DNA from: Sphingobium sp. Cam5-1
GTDB taxonomy: Bacteria > Pseudomonadota > Alphaproteobacteria > Sphingomonadales > Sphingomonadaceae
NCBI RefSeq assembly: GCF_015693305.1
Contig: NZ_CP065138.1
Coordinates: forward strand, 2,606,001 to 2,670,000
DNA length: 64,000 nt
Reading direction: 5' to 3'
Position numbers and translations under genes: made by a program. Under the pieces are notes generated by a model. The model was given only the letters and a program-made list of their open reading frames with translations, did no database searches and had not been told where the DNA came from. This document shows, in pieces, positions 55,960 to 63,540 of this stretch (the first letter of the stretch is position 1; each line of letters starts with the position of its first letter).

Positions 55960-56907
55960 TCAGGCCTTGACGCGCCCGGCAAAGCGCCCGTGGCGGCGGT
56001 AACGCACCAGCCAGCTATCGGCGATCGCCTCCATCGGCGTGGGTGACACGCCCAACTCGGCAAGCCCCGGCATGCCCGCCGACACGATATTGTCCTTCTG
56101 CAACATCGCATATTGATCCCGCGTGATCGGCGCGCCCGGCAGCCAGCCAAAGCTCGCGATGGTCGATGCGATCGGCGCAGGCACCGCGATCAGGCTGCGA
56201 TTACGGCCAATGGCCTTGGCGATCCAGCTGTTCAGTTCCATCATGCTCAGCTGTCGCGGACCGCCCAGTTCGAATGTCTTGCCGCCATGAAGCCCGGGGT
56301 CCGCCGCCGCATTGACGATTGCCTGCGCGACGTCGGCGACATAGACGGGCTGGAACTTCGTGTCGGCGCCGATCACCGGAACCACCGGCAGGCGGCTGAT
56401 CAGGTCGGCGAAACGGTTGAGAAACTGATCTTCCGGCCCGAAGATGATGGACGGACGAATGATGGTCGCGGCAGGGAAAGCTGCCCGAACCGCCGCCTCG
56501 CCCGCTGCCTTGGACCGTCCATAGGCCGAAGGGCTCTCCGCTTCCGCGCCGATGGCCGACACATGGACCAGCGCCTTGACCCCGGCCTCCGCCGCGGCCT
56601 TCGCCACATTGGCCGCGCCGTCATGATGCGACCCTTCCATGTCGCCGTTCAGCACGCCGACCAGATTGATGACGATATCGCTTCCCGCGATCGCCCGAGC
56701 GACGCTCTGCGCATTCCGGATATCGGCCGCGACAAGTTGCTTCTGCCCCAGCGCACCCAGAGGCTGGATGCGAAAGGCGCTCGCCAGATCGCGCTGGGCT
56801 ATGCGCACCCGCGCGCCGCGTTCCATCAGGGCCTGGGCTACCTGTCGGCCAAGGAAGCCGCCGCCGCCGAACACCGTAACCAGATTGTCCTTCATCACGC
56901 GTTCCAT
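55960..56907 (-). CDS. NDUFA9-like NAD(P)H-binding protein (atypical SDR)
   Basis: 315 aa. The N-terminal Rossmann motif is VTVFGGGGFLGRQVAQAL; NLVGVLNGD and the degenerate YGRSKAAGE (Tyr-x3-Lys partly kept) follow, and the late VADVAQAIVNAA segment is usual for the complex I NDUFA9-like / SDR_a5 group. In mitochondria it stabilises complex I; the bacterial role is less sure. Start ATG 56907 (MERVMKDN) has AGGA upstream; MKDN at 56895 is the alternative. Confidence 0.88.
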   Translation of the reverse strand: MERVMKDNLVTVFGGGGFLGRQVAQALMERGARVRIAQRDLASAFRIQPLGALGQKQLVAADIRNAQSVARAIAGSDIVINLVGVLNGDMEGSHHDGAANVAKAAAEAGVKALVHVSAIGAEAESPSAYGRSKAAGEAAVRAAFPAATIIRPSIIFGPEDQFLNRFADLISRLPVVPVIGADTKFQPVYVADVAQAIVNAAADPGLHGGKTFELGGPRQLSMMELNSWIAKAIGRNRSLIAVPAPIASTIASFGWLPGAPITRDQYAMLQKDNIVSAGMPGLAELGVSPTPMEAIADSWLVRYRRHGRFAGRVKA

Positions 56908-56951
56908 GCCTGTCCTGCTTGGGGAAAATGACTCAGCTTCCCTTGCAACAG

Positions 56952-56982
56952 CCGCCGCCCGCTGACAACAGCCGGGCGGCGG
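56952..56982 (-). terminator. Terminator-like hairpin after the Mn-exporter gene
   Basis: CCGCCGCCCG (56952-56961) and CGGGCGGCGG (56973-56982) form a perfect 10-bp GC stem with an 11-nt loop, 15 nt beyond the stop of the TMEM165-type gene. No T-run is present on the minus strand; on the plus strand TTTTTT comes ten nt later. Confidence 0.65.
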
Positions 56983-56996
56983 TCCCTGTTCCTTTT

Positions 56997-57575
56997 TTAA
57001 CCGATCCAGCCCTGCAAGTCCGCGATCATCCAAAGGCCCAGGCCCAGGAACAGCAGCGCCGCGCCGATCTGCAACGCACGCATCGGCACCTTGTTGGCCA
57101 GCGCCTCGCCAAACAGCACCGCGGGCACATTGGCGATCATCATGCCCAGCGTCGTGCCCGCCGTCACCATCAGCACATTGTCGAACTGCGCGCCCAGCGC
57201 CACGGTGGCGACCTGGGTCTTGTCGCCCATCTCCACCAGGAAGAAGGCGATCAGCGTCGTCGCGAACACCCCCGCCTTCGACGGCGCCTTCAGCGGCTCA
57301 CCCTCATCGATCTTGTCGGGGATCAGCGTCCATCCCGCCATCGCGATGAAGCTCGCCGCCACGGCATAGCGGAACCATGGCTGCGTCAGCACCCCCGCGA
57401 TCGAATGCCCAATCAGCGCCGCGAGAAAATGATTGGCCATCGTGGCAAACAGGATGCCGAAAATAATCGGCACCGGCTTTCGGAAACGGGTGGCGAGCAG
57501 CATGGCCAGCAACTGCGTCTTGTCGCCCATCTCGGCGAGCGCGACCAGTGCGGTGGAGGTGAAGAGAGCGTCCAT
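56997..57575 (-). CDS. TMEM165/GDT1 family (UPF0016) manganese exporter
   Basis: 192-aa membrane protein with six helices in two repeats, each with the family signature E-x-G-D-K-(T)-Q: Glu15 in VALAEMGDKTQ and Glu115 in FFLVEMGDKTQ. Bacterial members (MneA-type) export Mn2+. ATG 57575 is chosen over a TTG three codons before. A manganese-type yybP-ykoY riboswitch lies upstream on the same strand, which supports the Mn role and predicts induction by excess Mn. Confidence 0.93.
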   Translation of the reverse strand: MDALFTSTALVALAEMGDKTQLLAMLLATRFRKPVPIIFGILFATMANHFLAALIGHSIAGVLTQPWFRYAVAASFIAMAGWTLIPDKIDEGEPLKAPSKAGVFATTLIAFFLVEMGDKTQVATVALGAQFDNVLMVTAGTTLGMMIANVPAVLFGEALANKVPMRALQIGAALLFLGLGLWMIADLQGWIG

Positions 57576-57590
57576 CGATAACAATCCGGG

Positions 57591-57640
57591 GCCGGGCGAA
57601 GGGTTGAAGACGCAATGCCACCGCCTCCTCTCGCCCGGCC
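57591..57640 (-). promoter_or_regulatory. Expression-platform hairpin between riboswitch and Mn-exporter start
   Basis: GCCGGGCGA (57591-57599) pairs with TCGCCCGGC (57631-57639), with the GAGAGGAGG purine tract in the loop region on the minus strand. It is 15 nt ahead of the ATG, so it probably transmits the riboswitch state to translation. Confidence 0.5.
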
Positions 57641-57649
57641 GGACAGGGA

Positions 57650-57800
57650 AGAGCCGATGCCATTGGTCTCGCCCGATACGGCCCGATCAAGGCGTTCGCC
57701 TTGGCTTCCCATATCCCGCATGCCACGGCCTCTCGGCCAAATATGTTGACATACGGCCCGTTCGACCAAGCGAACGGCTGGCTACTCCCCAGATGACGGC
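57650..57800 (-). promoter_or_regulatory. yybP-ykoY (Mn2+) riboswitch
   Basis: Read on the minus strand: CTGGGGAGTAGCC (57793-57779), then ATGTCAACATATT (57751-57740), then CCTTGATCGGGCC and GGGCGAGACCAATGGC (57674-57659). These are the conserved L1 and L3 blocks of the yybP-ykoY aptamer, in order. It sits upstream of a TMEM165-type exporter, the classic target. Confidence 0.93.
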
Positions 57801-57856
57801 CTGCCTTTAGGAGAGATTGGTGGTGTATGCAATGGAGCGAAGAGCAGGGGAGGGCT

Positions 57857-59287
57857 TCACATCATCGCCGCTCTTAAAAGGCCGCCTAGCCCAGCGAGCG
57901 CGGCGACGGTCAGAGCGACCACCCATGCCGTAACAGTCCCGGGCTTGTCCTGATATTCCTGCATTTCCGCGAGGCTGGAGCCCGCCAGCACCTGACGATG
58001 CGCATAATCCAGAAACTCGTCGAGATTGCTCCACCCGTCGCGATCCGCATCCCCCCACGCGTCGTTTCTGGTCGCGTCGGTGCCGTTCGCCTTTTCCCAT
58101 TGGTCGGACATGCCGTCTCCGTCGGAATCCGCATAAGGCGTTCCATCGGCTATCTCGGGAAGGATGCCGGGCTCACGGCGGATCTTGCCGGTTCCTTGCT
58201 TCACCTCCTTCACGATCCGGGTGTCCACCGTATCACGGGGAAAGGCCCCGGCGGTCGTCAGGGCGCGATCATAGGCCTGTTTCGCGTCGATGACCGGGGC
58301 GCCGATGGGGCATGACGGCGTCTGCACCATCGCCTCGCGCACATAGGGCGGCGGCTCCCGGTCGATCATCCCCTCAATGTGGTTACCCGCCTCATATATC
58401 CGCGCGCGGCCGGTCGAATTCACCGACTGGCGAGCGATAATATATCGCCCGGGCACCATATTGGGTCCGGCCTTGAAATAGTTTCCCACGATATTGACCG
58501 GGCTTCCGCCATGCTGTTCCCAAACTTCGACAAAATCGGAACGCGCATTGTAGATCAGGTTGTTGACCACATCGACGCAGGAGCCGGGGAAGAAGTTGAC
58601 GTCGGGATTCCTGTCGCCGTTATGGGCGCAGATGTTTCCGATGAACGTCAATTTCTGGCTGCCCGTGGCATCGCTGCTCAGAAGCGCGCATTTGTCATGC
58701 CGACGCAATCCCTCGGCAAGGATGGAATTGGATATCGTTATATTGTCGTTCTGCCCCTGACCGCCGACGGTTTCATCCTCCGACCATGACACGCTGACAT
58801 GGTCGATGATGACGTTGCTGCTTTTTTCGAAGATGATCCCGCTGTCGGAAGCGCGCGTGTCCCCCCGATTGTCCAGCCGCACCCTGATGTGGCGAATGAT
58901 GACATCATGCGTGTTCTTGGCGACAAGGGGGGTCAGGCCATATCGGCCGCCCGCATGGGTGATCAGGATGCCGCCGCCGGGCGCCGTCTGTCCCGCGATG
59001 GTGATATAGGGATTGCGGATCACCGGGCGCTCGGTCGTCCAGCGGATGACCCCGCCGACCCGGAAAATGCATGTGCGTGGTCCCCGTGCATCGATACAGG
59101 CGCGCAATGTTCCCGGCCCGCTGTCGGCCAGGCTCGTCACCGCTATAATCTTGCCGCCGCGTCCGCCCTGGGTGAACCGACCATAGCCCACCGCGCCGGG
59201 AAAGGCCTCCAATGTCCTGGCCTCGGCGGCAACGGGCATGATCGCCAGCAATAAGGCGACCGCTTTCGACAGGCCCCAGGCGCGCAT
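57857..59287 (-). CDS. Secreted pectate-lyase-like protein with Ca-binding repeat and C-terminal anchor
   Basis: 476 aa. A signal peptide (VALLLAIMPVAAEA) is followed by a right-handed beta-helix of the PL1/PelA type (AFPGAVGYGRFTQGGRGG, ITIAGQTAPGGGILI, DVIIRHIRVRLDN, NVIIDHVSVSWSEDETV). Near the C-terminus DSDGDGMSDQWEKANGTD and DADRDGWSNLDEFLDY are two calcium-binding EF/dockerin-like repeats. A final hydrophobic helix (VTAWVVALTVAALAGLGGLL) is followed by R-AMM, so the protein may be membrane-anchored or sorted. Substrate could be pectate or another uronic polymer. Confidence 0.87.
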   Translation of the reverse strand: MRAWGLSKAVALLLAIMPVAAEARTLEAFPGAVGYGRFTQGGRGGKIIAVTSLADSGPGTLRACIDARGPRTCIFRVGGVIRWTTERPVIRNPYITIAGQTAPGGGILITHAGGRYGLTPLVAKNTHDVIIRHIRVRLDNRGDTRASDSGIIFEKSSNVIIDHVSVSWSEDETVGGQGQNDNITISNSILAEGLRRHDKCALLSSDATGSQKLTFIGNICAHNGDRNPDVNFFPGSCVDVVNNLIYNARSDFVEVWEQHGGSPVNIVGNYFKAGPNMVPGRYIIARQSVNSTGRARIYEAGNHIEGMIDREPPPYVREAMVQTPSCPIGAPVIDAKQAYDRALTTAGAFPRDTVDTRIVKEVKQGTGKIRREPGILPEIADGTPYADSDGDGMSDQWEKANGTDATRNDAWGDADRDGWSNLDEFLDYAHRQVLAGSSLAEMQEYQDKPGTVTAWVVALTVAALAGLGGLLRAAMM

Positions 59288-59629
59288 CGACGGCTCCCCG
59301 CCCGCGGGCAAGGGATGCCGCCTGATGTGCCCGGCGGGGACCATTTTCCCGGCCATGCCTGTTTCTCGCGCCGATTTCATGCCTCGATGATCGCCAAAGC
59401 GCCACAAATCGAAACAACTATTCCGGACCTATCGGGGAGTAAAAGCGATCCCCCCAAGGAGTGGCCCTTCTCCGAAATCGCAAGTGTGGACCGAGGGGGG
59501 CTCCTGTAGAAAATCGGGATGGATCAAAGCCATGGGGAAAGTTTCGTGATCGCCCGCTGTGCGCTGTCACGATCAACTTGTCCCGGCCGGTGGTCTCCAC
59601 GGCGGCGCTGAACTGAGGGATGGTGGGGG
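59288..59629. promoter_or_regulatory. Divergent promoter region
   Basis: About 340 bp between the lyase gene (minus) and a GT-C-like gene (plus). It must hold promoters for both. I see GGGGAG and CCCCCC tracts that could form a weak hairpin around 59433-59460 but no classified RNA motif and no gene. Confidence 0.4.
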
Positions 59630-60760
59630 ATGGCCTTGGAAATGCACTCTAAGGAACTGCGCGGCGGAACCTACCTCGCGCCGATATTCATGGCCACCAT
59701 GCTCGTGGCGCTCGTCCTGCCCATGTTCTTCGAGGTCTATCGAACCGTCTATTATGGCACCATGTCCTATGATGACTATTCGCGCTATCTGCTGTGGGTG
59801 CTGGGCGAGCCGGGCGGGAAGATACCACCCAGCCCGCACGTATACCGCATCGGTTCGGTAATCCTGGCGGCACCCTTCTACCAGCTGCCGGTCATCCTGT
59901 TTTCGGGTCAGGGCATTCATCACGCGCCCGTCGTGATGCAGCCGGAATATGTAAGGGCCTTGCAGGCGATGTGTGCGGCCAATGCGGCCTATGCGGCGAT
60001 ATCCGCCTGCCTTGTCGGCCTCTATCTCGCCTTCTGGCGCAATGTTTCGGTGGGCTGGGCCTTTTGCGCCACCCTCATCTTTCTCTTGCTGACACGCTAT
60101 CTCGGCATGGGCTCCGCCGACGGCATAGCGACGCTGCCGCTCGTGATCGCGGCCATCGCGATGATAGAGCGCAGGATCGCCATCTTCGCCGCCGCCGTCA
60201 TCCTGGGGACAATCGTCAATGAGAAGGTGGCGCTGATCGCCTTCTTCGGCGCGAGCCTCCGCATGCTGTTCGTGGTGGAGCATCGCAAGGTCTATTTCGT
60301 CATGGCATGCGTCGCCGCCGTCGCGCTGGCAGCCTATGCGGCGACCGTCCTTACCCTCGCCATGCCGGGCCTCGACAATCAACGGGACCCCGGCACCTAT
60401 GTTTCGGGGATGATCGGTTCGATCCGTCATCTTTTCGGCTTGAAGGGCGCCTATCAGAATCTCTGGCCCCCGATCGTCGTGATCATCCTGTGGTGGACCG
60501 CGATTCGGCCGAGCCGTGACCCCATGGTCTATCTTTGCGACATCGGCGGCGTCATCGCCTTGTTCCTGTTCGCGCTGGCGCTGGACGTCCAATATAATGT
60601 CGGCCGCATCGTGATGTTCTCGATGCCGTTGTTCCTGCTGGGCGCTGTGGAGAGCATGGCGCGGTCGCGACTGGGCGCGGCATCAGATACCTCGAACCGT
60701 CCGGTGCGTGGTACGGCAAAATCCTCCGCCCCGATCACGGCATTCCCCGAACATTCGTAA
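59630..60760 (+). CDS. GT-C-like polytopic membrane protein
   Basis: 376 aa with nine or ten hydrophobic helices. The first periplasmic loop contains TMSYDDYSRYLLWVLGE, an acidic Asp-Asp pair in the place expected of polyprenyl-phosphate-sugar-dependent GT-C glycosyltransferases. Not assignable to a named family. The ATG is supported by TGAGGGA nine nt upstream. A small EamA protein follows 33 nt later, and a UbiA/HAD pair converges, so a lipid-linked sugar is a likely donor. Confidence 0.7.
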   Translation: MALEMHSKELRGGTYLAPIFMATMLVALVLPMFFEVYRTVYYGTMSYDDYSRYLLWVLGEPGGKIPPSPHVYRIGSVILAAPFYQLPVILFSGQGIHHAPVVMQPEYVRALQAMCAANAAYAAISACLVGLYLAFWRNVSVGWAFCATLIFLLLTRYLGMGSADGIATLPLVIAAIAMIERRIAIFAAAVILGTIVNEKVALIAFFGASLRMLFVVEHRKVYFVMACVAAVALAAYAATVLTLAMPGLDNQRDPGTYVSGMIGSIRHLFGLKGAYQNLWPPIVVIILWWTAIRPSRDPMVYLCDIGGVIALFLFALALDVQYNVGRIVMFSMPLFLLGAVESMARSRLGAASDTSNRPVRGTAKSSAPITAFPEHS

Positions 60761-60793
60761 GGCATCAGCGGCGGCGAAAAGGAAAAGCGATTT

Positions 60794-61237
60794 ATGGCAA
60801 AGGCAATGCTCCTCGGACTGGTTTTGGCAAGCGTCCTCCTGTCTGCGGCAGCGCAGTTGATCCTGAAGCTCGGCATGTCGAGCGCGGCGGTGCAAAGCGC
60901 TCTGGCCCAGCCGGACCAATCGCTGTTCCGCACGGCAATGGTGATCGCGACCTCGCGCCTGGTCATCCTCGGCCTGAGCTGCTTTGTGCTGAGCGCGCTC
61001 ATATGGCTGCTGGTTCTGGCGCGCGTCGACCTCTCCACCGCCTACCCCTTCATCGGGCTGGGCCTCGTCATCACGGTGGCGTCGAGCTATTTCATCCTTG
61101 GTGAACCCATATCGACCACCAAGCTTGTCGGCGTTGCGTCCATTGTCTTCGGCGTAGTGCTGATCGGCCTTTCCATCTCCCCGACGGACAAACCGGAACA
61201 GCTTTCCGGGACGCTCGAACAGGCGTCCCGTCTCTGA
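60794..61237 (+). CDS. Small four-helix EamA/ArnE-like transporter
   Basis: 147 aa with four hydrophobic helices. The first (GLVLASVLLSAAAQLILKLGM) has the AQLxLKxGM pattern of ArnE/ArnF and small multidrug-type proteins. LSTAYPFIGLGLVITVASSY and FILGEPIS are the matching second-half motifs. ArnE/F flip undecaprenyl-phosphate-aminoarabinose, so flipping of a polyprenyl-phosphate sugar is a fair hypothesis here. A drug-efflux SMR role is the alternative. It is in the same direction as the GT-C-like gene. Confidence 0.85.
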   Translation: MAKAMLLGLVLASVLLSAAAQLILKLGMSSAAVQSALAQPDQSLFRTAMVIATSRLVILGLSCFVLSALIWLLVLARVDLSTAYPFIGLGLVITVASSYFILGEPISTTKLVGVASIVFGVVLIGLSISPTDKPEQLSGTLEQASRL

Positions 61238-61264
61238 TTCCGGGTCCCCGCGAGGGGACCATCA

Positions 61265-61969
61265 TCACGCCATTTTCATGAGCAGCGGCTGAAACAGCGC
61301 GTCGCCGAACGAACGAAATCGCTCGACCTCGCCTGATGCGCCCCGCGACAGGATCAGCGCGCGCATGTTCAACCGCGCTGCCACCGCCCAATCCCGCTCT
61401 ACCCGATCGCCGATCAGCACCGCGCGATCGGCTGCGACACCCGACAAGTGCAACAGCTTCTCAAGACCTGCTGGATCGGGCTTGGGACGGCCGACGTCGG
61501 GGTCAGTGGCCGCGACGATATAGTCGGCGGTCAGCTCCAGCGCCGCCAGCTTCGCAACCGCCGGATAATCCGAAAAGATCGCGATCCGCTTACCCTCGCG
61601 CGCTATCGCCTGGAACAGCTGCTGGATACCCGGACGGCGGCAGGCGGCAAGCATGGACAGCGGCCGCTCTTCCATCCATTCGGCGACCAGCCCGCGCACC
61701 TCTTCGGGGGTGCAGCCACGCTCGGCCGCCGGGATATTGTACTGATCGGCCAGGAAATCCTCCGCCGGACCTTCGGCCAGCGCCTCGCGACAACGGCGAA
61801 AGGAACGCAGCGTCAGCAGCGTGTCCAGACTTCGCCGGGCGATCGCATCCCGCAGCAGTGCCGCCAGCATCCGCGCGCGCAGCCGCCTTTGATCGTAGAG
61901 CGTGCCATCCATGTCGAAGATGACGAGGTCGATCGCGCTCCAATCGATCGGGATGGACTGCGCCGCCAT
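61265..61969 (-). CDS. HAD-superfamily phosphatase
   Basis: 234 aa. Motif I is FDMDGTLYDQ (nucleophile Asp19, acid Asp21), motif II is AIFSDYP, and motifs III/IV are GRPKPDPAGLEKLL and AVLIGDRVERDWAVAARL. All catalytic residues are intact. It follows the UbiA-family gene by 12 nt in the same direction, so it probably removes the phosphate from that enzyme's product, as in polyprenyl-phosphoryl-ribose synthesis. It could also be a generic phosphoglycolate-like phosphatase. Confidence 0.9.
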   Translation of the reverse strand: MAAQSIPIDWSAIDLVIFDMDGTLYDQRRLRARMLAALLRDAIARRSLDTLLTLRSFRRCREALAEGPAEDFLADQYNIPAAERGCTPEEVRGLVAEWMEERPLSMLAACRRPGIQQLFQAIAREGKRIAIFSDYPAVAKLAALELTADYIVAATDPDVGRPKPDPAGLEKLLHLSGVAADRAVLIGDRVERDWAVAARLNMRALILSRGASGEVERFRSFGDALFQPLLMKMA

Positions 61970-61980
61970 GCCGGACCCGA

Positions 61981-62973
61981 TCAGCCGACCTTGATGAGAT
62001 AGGGCTGCGAAAGCGAACTCAGCCAGGGCAGATCGACAAAGGTGGCGACCGCCACCGCCAACACGGCAAGGCCGGTCGCGGCCAGCAGGCGGCGCGAACG
62101 GAAAAGCCGTTCCGGCCGCTGCGCCACCGATCCCTGCCGCAACGCCAGCCACATATAGATGGCGAACAGCCCCCCGATGAAGGGAAAGGCGATGATATAT
62201 TCAAGGCGATATTTGATCAGGAACACCGCGATGAAGAACGCCGACAACATGGCATAGAGGAAGCAGGAAACGGTCAGGTTCTCGCTCGAATAGCTGCGGA
62301 ACGACTTGCGATAGCGGTGCAGCATCTCGACGCCCTGATCCGCGACGACATCGCGATATTCGCTCAGCCGCTTGGCGCCCATCAGGAATGCCCCCCCTGC
62401 CCAATAGGCGATGAAAAGGCTGGCCGGGGGCAGGGCGGTCGGGTCCACCATGGCCCAACCCAGCACCAGACGGATCGGATTGTTCACAGACTCGCTGATG
62501 ACATCCAGATAGACCTTGTCCTTCGTCCGGATCGGCTCAACATTATAGCTTATGCCAGAAAGTCCGAACGCTATCGAAGCGACGAAGAACAGCTGCCCCA
62601 ACTGATAGCCCAAAAATAGGCCGAGCAGCAGCAGGGCGAAATATTCGGCATAGACCAGCACGGGCGAAAGCGCCTGATGAACCGCCGTGCGCTGCGACTT
62701 GACGGGGTGAAAGGCGTCGAATTCCCGATCCAGCCACTCGTTGATCACATAGTTGGCCGACGCGATCAGGATGGCGCTCGCAAACCCCAATAGCAGGCGA
62801 TCGATCGACAGATGCGCCGCGTTGTGGTGGACGGCATAGGCCAACACGATGCCCGGAATGATGAAGACATGCTTCGTCATATGGTCGAAGCGCGCGATCG
62901 CCAGATAATCGCGCAGCGATGCCTGGGATGCAATGGCGCCACGGGCGGTGGCGTCAGACTGGTTGATCATCAC
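61981..62973 (-). CDS. UbiA-family prenyltransferase, decaprenyl-phosphate phosphoribosyltransferase-like
   Basis: 330 aa with about nine helices. The Mg-binding motif 1 reads NEWLDREFDAFHPVKSQR (Asn78, Asp82, Asp86, His89-Pro90, Lys92, Arg95). The HP-x-K-x2-R tail after the aspartates is specific to the mycobacterial Rv3806c/NoeC group, which joins PRPP to polyprenyl phosphate, rather than to quinone prenyltransferases. Motif 2 is DVISESVNNPIRLVLGW. The downstream HAD gene would supply the next step. Start ATG 62973 or 62970. Confidence 0.82.
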   Translation of the reverse strand: MMINQSDATARGAIASQASLRDYLAIARFDHMTKHVFIIPGIVLAYAVHHNAAHLSIDRLLLGFASAILIASANYVINEWLDREFDAFHPVKSQRTAVHQALSPVLVYAEYFALLLLGLFLGYQLGQLFFVASIAFGLSGISYNVEPIRTKDKVYLDVISESVNNPIRLVLGWAMVDPTALPPASLFIAYWAGGAFLMGAKRLSEYRDVVADQGVEMLHRYRKSFRSYSSENLTVSCFLYAMLSAFFIAVFLIKYRLEYIIAFPFIGGLFAIYMWLALRQGSVAQRPERLFRSRRLLAATGLAVLAVAVATFVDLPWLSSLSQPYLIKVG

Positions 62974-63352
62974 TTACTGCTCCTTCGGGGCATGCAGATA
63001 AGCTCATCCCGTTCGCGGCATTGGGCGGTTAAACGGGCGTTACTTGCTGTCCATTATCGTCCACGATGTTGCCGATATTATTGCCATAGGGGCCTGGGTC
63101 AGGCCAGTGGCGCTCCCGGTTCAAAGGGGGCAGAAGCGCGACGCATTTGGATACGGATCAGAGGCATTCTGTCCCGAAAGAGCCTTGACCAACATGGCAA
63201 TTCCGGGCCGCAAGGTGGCCGACCGCCTGGCTCCGACAATGCACAATCGCGGCGCAGGCCGGGATCTCCGGCGAGCAGTCAGCGGTACTGACCGCAGGGT
63301 CGCGTTCCCATGGGCTTATCAGTCCATCAAGAACGATAGCAAAGGCGCCAAA

Positions 63353-63396
63353 GCATTTTCAAAGCGGATGGCATCATCCGCTGGCTCGGAAAATGC
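63353..63396. repeat. Nested double hairpin
   Basis: Outer stem GCATTTTC (63353-63360) with GAAAATGC (63389-63396), inner stem GCGGATG (63364-63370) with CATCCGC (63375-63381), all perfect. Resembles a structured RNA or repeat unit. Confidence 0.7.
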
Positions 63397-63413
63397 GGGA
63401 AAAGACAAATGGG

Positions 63414-63445
63414 GCATGATCCAATTCAGTCTGATTGGATCATGC
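63414..63445. repeat. Palindrome with 12-bp arms, family G
   Basis: GCATGATCCAAT (63414-63425), loop TCAGTCTG, ATTGGATCATGC (63434-63445). Perfect arms. From memory this core is frequent in sphingomonad intergenic regions. It is next to the nested hairpin and 95 nt from the rmuC stop. Confidence 0.75.
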
Positions 63446-63540
63446 TCCAATCGCGCCGGGACAGCTTGCCCCACCCTTGTCAGCCGGTGGCGGTCACTTG
63501 TTCACGATAACCAGAATCAACAGGCCCCGGCCGACAAACC

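Larger units (their letters stand above)
62974..63540. other. Gene-free region with nested palindromes
   Basis: 567 bp between the divergently placed UbiA-family gene and the 3' end of rmuC. No convincing coding frame. Two strong palindromic structures lie at 63353-63396 and 63414-63445; the UbiA promoter should be at the left end. Confidence 0.55.

Noticed and set aside
59430..59470. Riboswitch-like motif (GGGGAGTAAAAG) in the lyase/GT-C promoter region
   Set aside because: Only the GGGGAGTA fragment resembles the yybP-ykoY block; the other conserved blocks are absent.
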